A DNA stretch of 64,000 nucleotides from Caballeronia hypogeia (lineage in GTDB: Bacteria > Pseudomonadota > Gammaproteobacteria > Burkholderiales > Burkholderiaceae), in the NCBI RefSeq assembly GCF_001544875.2, contig NZ_FCOA02000003.1, forward strand, positions 434,001-498,000, written 5' to 3'. The notes under the pieces were generated by a model. It had not been told where the DNA came from. It worked only from the letters and a program-made list of their open reading frames with translations, and made no database searches. The translations under genes and the position numbers were made by a program. This document shows, one piece after another, positions 40,946 through 50,251 of the stretch (position 1 is its first letter; each line of letters starts with the position of its first letter).

Positions 40946-41570
40946 ATTTCTTCGACACCCATTCCACGATCGGCTCCCACTGCTCCAGATCCTTCTCGAC
41001 GCGGCTCTTCGCCACGTCCCAGATCGTGAGCCCGTGCGCGGCGAGCTGCACGTAGTTCTGCGTGTCGCGCAAAAAACCGAGCACCGGCAGATCCAGCCCT
41101 TCGACGAAGCGATGCAACTGCTCCGCCGAGCGCGTGCGCGAATCCACCCGCATGCCAACCACGCCGACCTGGATCGAGCCTTTGCGCACCGCCTTTTCCT
41201 TCGCGAGCCGGGTGAGGAAATCCTGCGTCGCGAGGATGTCGAACATTGACGGCTGGAGCGGCACGATCACCTTGTCCGCCAGTTCGAGCGCAACGGAAAG
41301 CCGGTTGCCGTGCACACCGGCGGGCGTGTCGACGACGGCTTTCTCCAGACCTTTGGGCGGCTTTCCGGGCGAATCGACGTCGATATCCCACTCCTCGATC
41401 TTCGGCAGCGTGTCGATCCGCAGCGAAAGCCACGCGTGCGAGGAGCGCTGCTTGTCCAGATCGGCGAGCGCGACCCATTCGCCCTGGGACGCGAAATAAC
41501 CCGCCAGATTGGTTGCGAGCGTGCTTTTGCCGACGCCGCCTTTAGGATTTGCCACCACGATCACGGTCAT
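40944..41570 (-). CDS. ParA/MinD-like P-loop ATPase
   Basis: A 208-residue ParA-family ATPase with deviant Walker A NPKGGVGKSTLATNLAGYF (residues 8-26) and VVDTPAGVHGNRL as switch region. It lacks the N-terminal HTH of plasmid ParA and has no parB next to it. Orphan ParAs position cargo such as chemoreceptors, carboxysomes or secretion machines; which one this serves is unknown. Start MTVIVVANPKGG is set by the Walker motif; the longer reading to 41792 is not supported. Confidence 0.88.
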   Translation of the reverse strand: MTVIVVANPKGGVGKSTLATNLAGYFASQGEWVALADLDKQRSSHAWLSLRIDTLPKIEEWDIDVDSPGKPPKGLEKAVVDTPAGVHGNRLSVALELADKVIVPLQPSMFDILATQDFLTRLAKEKAVRKGSIQVGVVGMRVDSRTRSAEQLHRFVEGLDLPVLGFLRDTQNYVQLAAHGLTIWDVAKSRVEKDLEQWEPIVEWVSKK

Positions 41571-41748
41571 TAAGTGTCCTGGATCTTGTTGTGCGCGCGA
41601 ACGGACTGCGGGCGTTCGGGGCGCGGTTTTCGTCGTTACGAGAACAGGTGCATGATTTCGAGCGTTGATATTATCGGCAAAACTCGCGCGGCCGGCATCT
41701 ATGCCGAACGGCCGTACGACTTTCCTCCTCTCCTTTGACCGAACGCCC

Positions 41749-42168
41749 ATGACCATGCTCCGCCCCGACGTCACGCTCGACTTCCTTCGCAACCGCCAGA
41801 AAGGCCGCCTGCCCGAGCTGCTCGGCGTGCAACTGATTTCTCTCGATCAGGGCCGGTTGAGCGGCGAGCTCACGATCCGGCCGGAATTGCTCGCGCCCAA
41901 CGGCTTTCTGCATGCGGCGACGGTCGTCGGTCTCGCGGATACGTGTTGCGGATATGCGTGCATCGCGCATCTGCCGGAGAAGGCGCAAAACTTCACGACG
42001 CTCGAACTGAAGAGCAATCATGTGTCGACGACGCGCGAGGGAAGGATCATCGCGAAGGCGTCGGCCGTGCATCTCGGGCGCAGCACGCAGGTCTGGGACG
42101 CGACGGTGACCAACGGCGACGGCAAGCTCATCGCGATGTTCCGGTGCACGCAGATGATTCTTTATTGA
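41749..42168 (+). CDS. PaaI-type hotdog-fold thioesterase
   Basis: A 139-residue single hotdog domain. The catalytic helix region reads [23 protein letters not shown], with Asn/His/Asp positions of PaaI/YbgC-like acyl-CoA thioesterases. The later strands [19 protein letters not shown] and [11 protein letters not shown] are typical. Cytoplasmic; substrate not deducible. Its stop overlaps the cobQ stop by 7 nt on the opposite strand. Confidence 0.88.
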   Translation: MTMLRPDVTLDFLRNRQKGRLPELLGVQLISLDQGRLSGELTIRPELLAPNGFLHAATVVGLADTCCGYACIAHLPEKAQNFTTLELKSNHVSTTREGRIIAKASAVHLGRSTQVWDATVTNGDGKLIAMFRCTQMILY

Positions 42169-43646
42169 GCGAAAGCAGCTTCGAGCGCGCCCATGTCCAG
42201 CGATTCCGCGAACGAATCCGCCAGCCGGTCCAGCGAGGCCTCGCGCAGCGCCGGGTAATCCAGCGCCTGGGCGCTCTGCACGCCCGCCCACGCGAGCAGC
42301 GCGGCGCAGGCTTCGGGCGTGTCGAACACGCCATGCAGATAGGTCGCGGCGATCTGACCGTCGTCGGAGATCGCGCCGTCGAAACGTCCCGAATCCAGCG
42401 CGACGAACGGCCGCGCCAGCGCCGCGCCGTACGTGCGTCCCATGTGAATTTCGTACCCGCGCACGGGCGCTCGCGTGTCGCCGAGCGTCAGCGCGCCCGC
42501 GACATTTTCCAGTTGCTTCTGTGGCGTCAGCACGGTGAAGAGATCGAGCAATCCGAGCCCGCCGGCGCAGCCCGCCGCGCCTTCCACGCCATCCGGATCG
42601 TCGACTTCACGTCCGAGCATCTGCATGCCGCCGCAAATGCCCAGCACCTTGCCGCCGTATCGCAAATGCCGATCGATTGCGCGATCCCAGCCGTTTTCGC
42701 GCAGCCACGCGAGATCGCGCTGCACGCTTTTCGAGCCGGGCAGCACGATCAGATCGGCGGGCGGCGGCGCGACGCCCGCGCGCACGTATGAGAAGTCGAC
42801 CTGGGGATGCTCGCGCAGCGCATCGAAGTCCGTGTGATTGCTGATGCGCGGCAGCGCCGGCACGATCACTTTCAATGTCGACGCCACGTCAGACGCTGCG
42901 CGCGCGGGCGGCTGGCTCGGCAGCATGTCTTCGGCGTCGAGCGTGAGGCCGTGCAGATACGGCAGCACGCCGAACACGGGCTTGCCGGTCTGCGCCTCCA
43001 GCCAGTCGAGCCCCGGCTGCAACAAGCCGATATCCCCGCGAAACCGGTTGATGACGAAGCCGCGCACGCGCGCCCGTTCGCTCTCCGACAAACACGCGAG
43101 CGTGCCGACCAGATGCGCGAACACGCCGCCGCGATCGATATCGGCGACGAGCACGACCGGACAATCGACGTGTTCCGCGAAGCCCATGTTGGCGATATCG
43201 CCGTCGCGCAGATTGATTTCGGCGGGACTGCCCGCGCCTTCGACGATCACCGCGTCGAAGTCATGCTGCAAGCGCCCGTACGACGCGAGCACCGCGTCGA
43301 AGGCGATGCGCTTGTACGCGTGATACGCGCGCGCATCGAGATTGGCGTGCGCGTGACCGTGAATGATGACCTGCGCGCCGCGATCGCTGGTCGGCTTGAG
43401 CAGCACCGGATTGAAGTCGATGCGCGCCGCCACGCCCGCCGCGATCGCCTGCAACGCCTGCGCGCGGCCGATCTCGCCGCCATCGACGGTCACCGCGCTG
43501 TTGAGCGCCATGTTCTGCGGCTTGAACGGCGCGACCCGCACGCCCGCCCGCCGCGCGAGCCGGCACAGACCGGCGACGAGCGTGCTCTTGCCGGCGTCGG
43601 ACGTCGTGCCCTGGATCATCAGCGTGCCGCGAGGCGTGAATGGCAT
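42162..43646 (-). CDS. cobQ: cobyric acid synthase
   Basis: Amidates side chains b, d, e and g of adenosylcobyrinic a,c-diamide, using glutamine and ATP. The 494 residues contain a P-loop-like synthetase domain ([18 protein letters not shown], residues 10-27; [15 protein letters not shown]) and a C-terminal class-I glutamine amidotransferase domain with the nucleophile in [10 protein letters not shown] and the His of YLHGVFD. A second start at the internal MIQG is possible. It diverges from cobU across 56 bp. Confidence 0.95.
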   Translation of the reverse strand: MPFTPRGTLMIQGTTSDAGKSTLVAGLCRLARRAGVRVAPFKPQNMALNSAVTVDGGEIGRAQALQAIAAGVAARIDFNPVLLKPTSDRGAQVIIHGHAHANLDARAYHAYKRIAFDAVLASYGRLQHDFDAVIVEGAGSPAEINLRDGDIANMGFAEHVDCPVVLVADIDRGGVFAHLVGTLACLSESERARVRGFVINRFRGDIGLLQPGLDWLEAQTGKPVFGVLPYLHGLTLDAEDMLPSQPPARAASDVASTLKVIVPALPRISNHTDFDALREHPQVDFSYVRAGVAPPPADLIVLPGSKSVQRDLAWLRENGWDRAIDRHLRYGGKVLGICGGMQMLGREVDDPDGVEGAAGCAGGLGLLDLFTVLTPQKQLENVAGALTLGDTRAPVRGYEIHMGRTYGAALARPFVALDSGRFDGAISDDGQIAATYLHGVFDTPEACAALLAWAGVQSAQALDYPALREASLDRLADSFAESLDMGALEAAFAQ

Positions 43647-43690
43647 CGGACAATTCCCATGTAGAACGACGCGCTATCTTAGCCCCTCAG

Positions 43691-43703
43691 TACAATATCG
43701 CGA
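43691..43703 (+). promoter_or_regulatory. -10 element abutting the cobU start codon
   Basis: TACAAT (43691-43696) ends six bases before the cobU ATG (43703), so initiation about 7 nt downstream of the hexamer would begin at the ATG itself. No Shine-Dalgarno sequence is present, consistent with a leaderless cobU mRNA. No clear -35 is seen. Confidence 0.4.
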
Positions 43704-44254
43704 TGACCTCACGCGATCTCACATTCATTCTCGGCGGCGCGCGCTCCGGCAAGAGCGCCTGCGCGGAGCGGCTCGCGGCCGAAAGCGGCCTGCCGGTCAC
43801 GTATCTCGCGACGGCGCGCATCGGTGACGCCGAGTTCGCCGAGCGCGTACGGCTGCATCGCGAACGCAGGCCCGCGCACTGGGCGCTCGCCGAAGCGCCG
43901 CTCGATCTCGCGGGCGCGTTGCGCGAGGCCGATCGCGCCGGGCATTGCGTGCTGATCGACTGCCTGACGCTGTGGCTCGCCAATCTGCTTTTCACTTCCG
44001 CCAGCGCGAGCGAAGAACTCGCAGTGCTGCCCGACCACGCGCGCGAAGCCTTCGCCCGATTCGATGCGGCGCTTGAAGAAACGCGCGGCAAGGTGATCGT
44101 CGTGAGCAACGAGATCGGGCTGGGCGTCGTGCCGCTCGGCTCTGTCACGCGCCTTTACGTCGATGAGCTCGGCCGGCTCAATCAGCGCGTCGCCGCCGCC
44201 AGCACTCGCGCGACGCTAATGGTGGCGGGCCTGCCGCTCGCGCTCAAAGGCTGA
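43703..44254 (+). CDS. cobU: adenosylcobinamide kinase / adenosylcobinamide-phosphate guanylyltransferase
   Basis: Bifunctional CobU/CobP that phosphorylates adenosylcobinamide and adds GMP. The 183 residues have Walker A FILGGARSGKSACAERLA near the N terminus, the histidine-containing VRLHRERRPAHW segment used for guanylylation, VLIDCLTLWLANLL and VVSNEIGLGVVP. Start at MTSRDLTFILGG. First gene of cobU-cbiB-cobD-btuF. Confidence 0.96.
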   Translation: MTSRDLTFILGGARSGKSACAERLAAESGLPVTYLATARIGDAEFAERVRLHRERRPAHWALAEAPLDLAGALREADRAGHCVLIDCLTLWLANLLFTSASASEELAVLPDHAREAFARFDAALEETRGKVIVVSNEIGLGVVPLGSVTRLYVDELGRLNQRVAAASTRATLMVAGLPLALKG

Positions 44255-44261
44255 ACCCGCG

Positions 44262-45203
44262 ATGCTCTTTCTCTCCATTTACGCGATGGCCCTGCTCGCG
44301 GTGCTCGGCGTGATCGTCGATCGCATCCTCGGCGAGCCGCGCGCGCGGCATCCGCTCGTCGGTTTCGGCACGCTCGCGACGAAGCTCGAAGCACGCATGA
44401 ACACGGGTTTTCGCGCGCGTCCGGCGGGCATTCTCGCGTGGTTCGTCGCGGTCGCGCCGCCGGTCGGCATGGCGTGGCTGCTGGTCAGCGTGCTGCCGTT
44501 CGCCTACGCGGGTCTCGTGCATGTGCTGCTGCTGTGGTTCGCGCTCGGCGCCAGGAGCCTGCGCGATCACATCGCGCCGATCGCGCGCGCGCTCTCCTTC
44601 GGCGATATCGAAGCGGCGCGCACGCTGACTTCGCGCATCGTTTCGCGTGACACTTCGCAAGCCGATGAAAACGCGCTCTCGCGCGCGGCGGTCGAATCCG
44701 CGCTCGAAAACGGCAACGATGCGATCTTCGGCGCGCTGTTCTGGTTCGTCGTCGCGGGCGGCCCGGGCGCGCTGATGTTTCGCCTGGCCAACACGCTCGA
44801 TGCGATGTGGGGTTATCGCACGCCGCGCCATCTGCGCTTCGGCTGGGCGGCAGCGCGCTTTGACGACGTGCTCAACTTCGTCCCCGCGCGCCTCACGGCC
44901 GCGACCTACGCGCTCGCCGGCGACACGCACATGGCCTGGCACTGCTGGCGCACGCAGGCGCGCTCGTGGGACAGCCCGAACGCCGGCCCGGTGATGGCCG
45001 CGGGCGCGGGCAGCCTGAACGTGCTGATCGGCGGCGCGGCGGTGTATCACGGCGTGCTCGAAGCGCGTCCGACGCTCGGCGCGGGGCACAGCGCGAATCC
45101 GAGGCATGTGGTCGCGGCATTGCGGCTCGTCGAGCGCGCGACGCTCATGTGGCTCGCGGTGCTGCTGATCGTCGCCGTCATAAGTGTGACCACGAGTGGC
45201 TGA
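44262..45203 (+). CDS. cbiB: adenosylcobinamide-phosphate synthase CbiB
   Basis: Inner-membrane enzyme (CbiB; CobD in the P. denitrificans nomenclature) attaching aminopropanol phosphate to cobyric acid. The 313 residues include several hydrophobic helices and the family motif VDRILGEPRARHPLVGFG near residue 20, ESALENGNDAIFGALFWF in the middle and YRTPRHLRFGWAAARFDDVLNFVPAR. Lies 7 bp after cobU. Confidence 0.94.
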   Translation: MLFLSIYAMALLAVLGVIVDRILGEPRARHPLVGFGTLATKLEARMNTGFRARPAGILAWFVAVAPPVGMAWLLVSVLPFAYAGLVHVLLLWFALGARSLRDHIAPIARALSFGDIEAARTLTSRIVSRDTSQADENALSRAAVESALENGNDAIFGALFWFVVAGGPGALMFRLANTLDAMWGYRTPRHLRFGWAAARFDDVLNFVPARLTAATYALAGDTHMAWHCWRTQARSWDSPNAGPVMAAGAGSLNVLIGGAAVYHGVLEARPTLGAGHSANPRHVVAALRLVERATLMWLAVLLIVAVISVTTSG

Positions 45204-45204
45204 C

Positions 45205-46200
45205 ATGGAACGTCCCGTCCGACACGGCGGCAATCTGCGCGAAGCCGCGCGCCGCTACGCGATTCCTCTCGAAGACTGGCTCGATCTGTCGACGGGCATC
45301 AATCCGCGCGGCTATCCGGTGCCGCCCGTGCCGCCCGATGCGTGGCGTCGTCTGCCCGAAGAAGACGACGGTCTCGCCGAATCCGCCGCACGCTATTACG
45401 GCGCGCCGCTCGCGTTGCCGGTGGCCGGTTCGCAGGCGGCGATCCGCGCGTTGCCGGCGCTGCTGCCGCGCGGCACGGTCGGCGTGGCGCCGCTGACGTA
45501 CGGCGAATACGCGCCGGCGTTCGCGCGTGCGGGACACGCCGTCGCGCCGCTCGATATCGACGCGCACGCACTGCCCGATGCGCTCGATCACGTGATCGTC
45601 GCCAATCCGAACAACCCCACCGCCGGGCGACTTTCACGCGATACGCTGCTGCGCTGGCACGAACGGCTTGCATCGAAAGGCGGCACGCTGATCGTCGATG
45701 AAGCTTTCGCGGACGTCGATCCCGCTGATTCGCTGGCGGATGAAACCGCGCGCGATGGTCTCGTCGTGCTGCGCTCGGTCGGCAAGTTCTTCGGGCTGGC
45801 GGGCATTCGCGCGGGCTTTGTGCTCGCGGCGCCTGCCGTCGTCGATGAACTGCGCAACACGCTCGGCGCATGGACGGTAAGCGGCCCGGCGCGTTTCGCG
45901 GTCGAAGCCGCGTTCGGCGATCGCGAATGGCAACGCGACACGCGCGCGCGCCTGCAACGCGATGGCGCGCGTCTGGCCGCGCTGATCGCGAGCCACGGTT
46001 TCGACGTGCGTTCGACGCCGCTGTTCGCGTGGACCGAAACGCCCGATGCGCCCGCGCTGCAGCACGCGCTCGCCGCGCGCGGCATCTGGACGCGCCTCTT
46101 CGACCTGCCCGGCATGACGACGAGCCTGCGCATCGGCTTGCCCGGCGCGGAAGGCGACTGGGCGCGCCTCGCACTCGCGTTGAAGGAGATTCGCGCTTGA
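45205..46200 (+). CDS. cobD: threonine-phosphate decarboxylase (CobD/CobC type)
   Basis: PLP aminotransferase-fold enzyme making aminopropanol phosphate from threonine phosphate for the nucleotide-loop linker. The 331 residues begin RHGGNLREAARRY; NPNNPTAGRLS and DEAFADV give substrate/PLP contacts, and SVGKFFGLAGIRAGF carries the Schiff-base lysine. The ATG at 45205 follows the cbiB TGA by one base; a GTG at 45196 is an alternative. The substrate supports the CbiB step encoded just upstream. Confidence 0.92.
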   Translation: MERPVRHGGNLREAARRYAIPLEDWLDLSTGINPRGYPVPPVPPDAWRRLPEEDDGLAESAARYYGAPLALPVAGSQAAIRALPALLPRGTVGVAPLTYGEYAPAFARAGHAVAPLDIDAHALPDALDHVIVANPNNPTAGRLSRDTLLRWHERLASKGGTLIVDEAFADVDPADSLADETARDGLVVLRSVGKFFGLAGIRAGFVLAAPAVVDELRNTLGAWTVSGPARFAVEAAFGDREWQRDTRARLQRDGARLAALIASHGFDVRSTPLFAWTETPDAPALQHALAARGIWTRLFDLPGMTTSLRIGLPGAEGDWARLALALKEIRA

Positions 46201-47090
46201 AGCTGCGTTTCGGGATCGCGTGGGTGTCCGCGCTCGTCATGACGCAAGCGCATGCGATCACGGTTACTGATGACACCGGCGCATCGGTCACGCTCGCCGC
46301 GCCCGCGCAACGCGTCGTGTCGCTGGCGCCGCACGTCACCGAATTGCTGTTCGCGGCCGGCGGCGGCGCGCGCATCGTCGGGGCGGTTTCGTATAGCGAC
46401 TATCCGAAAGAGGCGCAGTCGATTCCGCGCGTCGGCGACAACAAGGCGCTCGATCTGGAACGCATCGTCGCGCTGCATCCGGATCTGATCGTCGTATGGC
46501 GGCATGGCAATGCGGCGCGGCAGATGGATCGACTGAAAGCGCTCGGCGTGCCGATCTACTTCAGCGAGCCGAAACATCTCGCCGATATCGCCGCGAGCAT
46601 CGACAAGCTCGGGGCGCTGCTCGACACACGATCCATCGCGAAGCAGGCGGCAGATGCGTTCACGCGCGACATCTCGCAATTGCGTGCGCGTTATGCGCAA
46701 AGGCCGCCGGTCAGCGTGTTCTACCAGGTCTGGGACGATCCGCTGATGACGCTCAATCGCGACAACGTCTTCGACGAAGTGATCGGGTTATGCGGCGGCG
46801 TCAACGTGTTCGCGTCGGAGCAAGCGCGCGTGCCGACGATATCGACGGAAGCCGTGCTCGCGGCCAATCCCGAGGCGATCGTCACGTCGACGCCTGGCGC
46901 GACAAAGCCGGATCGCGCGTTGCCCGCGCTCGAAAGGTGGAAGCGATGGACTTCGCTGACGGCGGTCGCGCGGGGGAATCTGTTCGGGATCGATGGTGAT
47001 TTGATCAATCGGCCGACGCCGCGGATTGCAACGGGTGCCGCGGAACTGTGCCGCGATCTGGAGACGGCGCGCGAACGGCGGCCGAAATGA
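46197..47090 (+). CDS. btuF: cobalamin-binding periplasmic protein BtuF
   Basis: Substrate-binding subunit for the BtuCD importer. The 297-residue precursor has a signal peptide (GIAWVSALVMTQAHA), then the class-III binding-protein fold: VVSLAPHVTELLFAAG, SYSDYPKEAQSIPRVGD, a backbone helix, and VFYQVWDDPLMTLN. The start is a TTG overlapping the cobD stop (TTGA), with AAGGAG 8 nt upstream. Its partners BtuC and BtuD are on the opposite arm of the island. Its stop is immediately adjacent to that of the convergent cobC. Confidence 0.93.
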   Translation: MKLRFGIAWVSALVMTQAHAITVTDDTGASVTLAAPAQRVVSLAPHVTELLFAAGGGARIVGAVSYSDYPKEAQSIPRVGDNKALDLERIVALHPDLIVVWRHGNAARQMDRLKALGVPIYFSEPKHLADIAASIDKLGALLDTRSIAKQAADAFTRDISQLRARYAQRPPVSVFYQVWDDPLMTLNRDNVFDEVIGLCGGVNVFASEQARVPTISTEAVLAANPEAIVTSTPGATKPDRALPALERWKRWTSLTAVARGNLFGIDGDLINRPTPRIATGAAELCRDLETARERRPK

Positions 47091-47663
47091 CTAGGCGTTC
47101 CAGCGCACGAGCAGCCATTCATCGCGCACGCGCCTGAAACCTGCGATCGCGCCAAAATCGAGCGGCCATTGCAGCGCCGTTTCACGCTCGACGCCAAGCA
47201 AATGAGCCGCAAGCACGCGCACCACGCCCGCATGCGCGACCACATGCACGGCTTCATCGCGCTTCGCGCACGTCTCGTCGAACCACTCGATCACGCGCCG
47301 CGAGAACTGCGCGAAGCTCTCCCCGCCATGCGGTCTTGCATGCGTGACATCCGCTGCCCATTCATCGATCGACGCGCGATCGATCGTGTCCCACGCGCGG
47401 TCTTCCCACGCGCCGAAGTGCATCTCCGAGAGACGCGCGTCGATATGCGCGTCGGTGGCCAGAGCCTTCGCGAGCAAAGCGCATCGCTGAAGCGGGCTCG
47501 TATGCCACCCGTCGACACATGCGGGCACGTTCAGCGCTTGCATGCGCGCGATCAACTCACGCGCGAGTTCATGCACATCGCGCTTCAAGGGCACATCCGT
47601 TTGCCCGTAGCAGACGCCCGCGTCGATAGCGACTTCCGGATGGCGAATCAGTACGAGATCCAT
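47091..47663 (-). CDS. cobC: alpha-ribazole phosphatase-like histidine phosphatase
   Basis: Removes the phosphate from alpha-ribazole phosphate or adenosylcobalamin phosphate in the last step of the nucleotide loop. The 190 residues form a phosphoglycerate-mutase-like fold: LIRHPEV carries the phospho-accepting His8, then TSPLQRCALLA, MHFGAWEDRAWD and VVAHAGVVRVLAA with the second His. Start MDLVLIRHPE. It overlaps the 3' end of cobS by 16 nt and is last in the btuB operon. Confidence 0.9.
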   Translation of the reverse strand: MDLVLIRHPEVAIDAGVCYGQTDVPLKRDVHELARELIARMQALNVPACVDGWHTSPLQRCALLAKALATDAHIDARLSEMHFGAWEDRAWDTIDRASIDEWAADVTHARPHGGESFAQFSRRVIEWFDETCAKRDEAVHVVAHAGVVRVLAAHLLGVERETALQWPLDFGAIAGFRRVRDEWLLVRWNA

Positions 47664-48409
47664 GCAAGCCCGATGAGATAGATTGCGATCTCGAACACTT
47701 GCTGCGCGAAGCCGAGGCAATCGCCCGTATAGCCGCCGATGCGACGCACGAAGTAACGCCCAATAAAGAACCGCAACACGATCGACGCCGCAATCGTGAC
47801 GCACGCGAGCTTGGAATCAATCAAGAACAACCACGGCAACCCGAACACCAACGCAAGCGCAAGCGACCCCAAACCCATCCGCTGCGCGACCGGCTTCGCC
47901 TTCCCTTCGGCCCGCACGTAATCGAGCGTGACGAGATAACTGATCGCGAAAACCCGGCTCGCGGCGTGCGCGGCGATCATCGTCCAGGCGACGCGTTGCG
48001 GCGGCAGCGCCGCGAGCGTCTGCCACTTGAGCGCCAATGCAATCACGATGGCGATCGCGCCGAACGCGCCGATGCGCGAGTCATGCATGATGCGCAACGC
48101 GTCCTCGCGCGTGTATGCGCCGCCGAATGCATCGACGCAATCCGCCAGCCCGTCCTCGTGGAATGCACCGGTCAGCACGAGCGTCGCGGCCATCGAAAGC
48201 AGCACCGCGACGCCCGGCGGAAACACGCGCAACGCAGCGAGATAGACGAGCGCGGCGACACCGCCGACCATCGCGCCGACGAGCGGAAAATAGCGCGCCG
48301 CCGCATTCAGATACTCGCGCTCGAAGCCGACCCAGCGCGGCACCGGCACGCGCGTGAAATAGCCGAGCGCGGTGAAGAAGTAGCGCAGTTCGTCGAGCGG
48401 GCGGTTCAT
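47648..48409 (-). CDS. cobS: adenosylcobinamide-GDP ribazoletransferase (cobalamin-5'-phosphate synthase)
   Basis: Inner-membrane enzyme joining adenosylcobinamide-GDP to alpha-ribazole (phosphate). The 253 residues are mostly membrane helices; conserved polar motifs are TRVPVPRW near the N terminus, GAFHEDGLADCVDAFGG (metal-binding acidic cluster) and a C-terminal GGYTGDCLGFAQQ. The start overlaps the region of the cobT stop (TGAgATG). Between cobT and cobC in the operon. Confidence 0.95.
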   Translation of the reverse strand: MNRPLDELRYFFTALGYFTRVPVPRWVGFEREYLNAAARYFPLVGAMVGGVAALVYLAALRVFPPGVAVLLSMAATLVLTGAFHEDGLADCVDAFGGAYTREDALRIMHDSRIGAFGAIAIVIALALKWQTLAALPPQRVAWTMIAAHAASRVFAISYLVTLDYVRAEGKAKPVAQRMGLGSLALALVFGLPWLFLIDSKLACVTIAASIVLRFFIGRYFVRRIGGYTGDCLGFAQQVFEIAIYLIGLAWISY

Positions 48410-48410
48410 C

Positions 48411-49463
48411 TCAATCGGCTTTGTTCGACACGCCCGCCGACTCGAAGCTCGCCATTTCATTGACGAACGCGACGGCCGCGCGCAGGATCGGCAACGCGAG
48501 CGCCGCGCCCGTGCCTTCACCGAGCCGCAAGTCGAGTTGCAACAGCGGCGCGGCATCGAAATGCGCAAGCATGCGCCGATGCCCCGTCTCGTTCGACGCA
48601 TGCGCGAACACGCAATAGCCAAGCACTTCAGGCGCGATCTTCGATGCAACCAGCAGCGCCGAAGTCGCGATGAAACCATCGACGAGAATCGTCATGCCTT
48701 CGCACGCCGCCGCGAGATAAGCGCCCGTCATCATCGCGATTTCGAAGCCGCCGAAGGTCGCGAGCGTATCGATCGCATCGCCTTCGTGCGCGTGGAGCGC
48801 GAGCGCCTTCGAAAGCACGTCGCGCTTGTGCGCGAGACCGCGGTCGTCGAGACCCGTGCCGCGCCCGACGCATTCGTCGACAGGCAAGCCACACAGGCGG
48901 CTCATCAGACACGCCGCCGCCGACGTATTCGCGATGCCCATCTCGCCGAAGCCGATCACGTTCGTGCCGAGCGATGCGTGATGCCGCACACGCGCCGCGC
49001 CGCGCGCGATGGCTTCGAGCGCGGTCTCGCGCGACATCGCCGACTCGGTCGCGAAGTTGCGCGTGCCGAGCCCGAGCGACAGACGCTCATAACCCTGATC
49101 GATAGGAATCGGCGTCGCGACGCCCGCATCGACCACTTCGAGCGTCATGCCGACCGAGCGCGACAGCGCGTTGATCGCAGCCCCGCCCGCCAGAAAATTC
49201 GCGACCATCTGCGCGGTGACTTCCTGCGGATACGAACTCACGCCCTCCTTCGCGATGCCATGATCGCCCGCGAACACGATCATCGCTGGGCGCTCGATGC
49301 GCGGCTTCGTGGTCCGCTGAATCAGACCCATCTGCAGCGCGAGCGCTTCGAGCCGGCCAAGGCTGCCGGGCGGCTTCGTCTTCGTATCGATGACACGGCG
49401 CAGTTCGGCTTCGAGCGCGTGCTCGAGTGCGCGGGGCATCGGGATGTCGTTGAACGTGGACAT
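48411..49463 (-). CDS. cobT: nicotinate-nucleotide-dimethylbenzimidazole phosphoribosyltransferase
   Basis: Makes alpha-ribazole phosphate from DMB and nicotinate mononucleotide. The 350 residues show KTKPPGSLGRLEALALQMG, IVFAGDHGIAKEGVSSYPQEVT, GEMGIANTSAAA, GRGTGLDDRGLAHK and the catalytic Glu region near GEGTGAALALPI. The start at MSTFNDIPMP follows AAGAGGA and lies 11 bp after btuD; the open frame continuing to 49793 is not used. Confidence 0.96.
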   Translation of the reverse strand: MSTFNDIPMPRALEHALEAELRRVIDTKTKPPGSLGRLEALALQMGLIQRTTKPRIERPAMIVFAGDHGIAKEGVSSYPQEVTAQMVANFLAGGAAINALSRSVGMTLEVVDAGVATPIPIDQGYERLSLGLGTRNFATESAMSRETALEAIARGAARVRHHASLGTNVIGFGEMGIANTSAAACLMSRLCGLPVDECVGRGTGLDDRGLAHKRDVLSKALALHAHEGDAIDTLATFGGFEIAMMTGAYLAAACEGMTILVDGFIATSALLVASKIAPEVLGYCVFAHASNETGHRRMLAHFDAAPLLQLDLRLGEGTGAALALPILRAAVAFVNEMASFESAGVSNKAD

Positions 49464-49474
49464 CGAAATTCCTC

Positions 49475-50251
49475 TTAAAGGCGATGAATGGTGGGCACGA
49501 GCGCTTCGTACGCGCCGTCGCGGATCAGCGCGAGCGGATAGCCGAATGCGGCGCTCGCGCGCTCGGGCGTGAGCACGTCGGCAACGGGGCCGGCGTGCGC
49601 GCCGCCGCGGCCGTCGAGCAAGAGCGCGTGCGTCGCGAAACTGCGCGCGAGATTCAGATCGTGGCACGAGAAGATTACGGTGCGCTTGTGCTCGCTCGCC
49701 GCGTCGCGCAACGCATGCAGGCAATCGATCTGATGATGCAGATCCAGATGCGAAAGCGGTTCGTCCAGCAGCAGCAGCGGCGCGTTCTGACACAGCGTGG
49801 CCGCGAGCGCGACACGCTGGCGTTCGCCGCCGGAAAGCGTCAGCACGTCGCGCGAGGCCAAGGGAGCGAGGCCGAGCAGATCGAGCGAAATGCGCGCGGC
49901 GCGACGATCGTCGTCGCTTTCCCAGCCCCAGCCGGTGAGATAGGGGAAGCGGTTCAGCAATACGGTATCGAGCACGGTCGCGCCGAACGCGTCGTGCGTG
50001 GCTTGCGGCATCAAGGCGCGCGCGCGGGCGAGTTCAGCCGGGCGCCATGAAGCGAGCGCGCGGCCATCGAGCGACACGCTGCCCGCCGCCGGCTTCGCAA
50101 GACCCGCGAGCACGTTGATGAGCGTTGTCTTGCCCGCGCCATTCGGCCCGGCGATGCACCACACCTCGCCCGATGAAATCGTCTGCGTGAGACCGTCGAC
50201 GAGCGTGCGCGCGCCCGTGCGCAAAACGATGGCGTCGAGTTGCAGGCTCAT
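49475..50251 (-). CDS. btuD: cobalamin ABC transporter ATPase BtuD
   Basis: ATPase of the vitamin B12 importer. The 258 residues carry Walker A GPNGAGKTTLIN, the signature LSGGERQRVALAATL, Walker B PLLLLDEPLSHLD and the switch His in FSCHDLNLA. Its ATG overlaps the btuC stop (ATGA). FecCD/BtuCD-type ATPases can also serve siderophores; the riboswitch and cob neighbours decide for B12. Confidence 0.93.
   Translation of the reverse strand: MSLQLDAIVLRTGARTLVDGLTQTISSGEVWCIAGPNGAGKTTLINVLAGLAKPAAGSVSLDGRALASWRPAELARARALMPQATHDAFGATVLDTVLLNRFPYLTGWGWESDDDRRAARISLDLLGLAPLASRDVLTLSGGERQRVALAATLCQNAPLLLLDEPLSHLDLHHQIDCLHALRDAASEHKRTVIFSCHDLNLARSFATHALLLDGRGGAHAGPVADVLTPERASAAFGYPLALIRDGAYEALVPTIHRL

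Noticed and set aside
47091..47093. Idea that btuF and cobC form a bidirectional fusion or share a terminator
   Set aside because: The stops are adjacent but no hairpin with T tract spans the junction; it is simply a zero-gap convergent pair.
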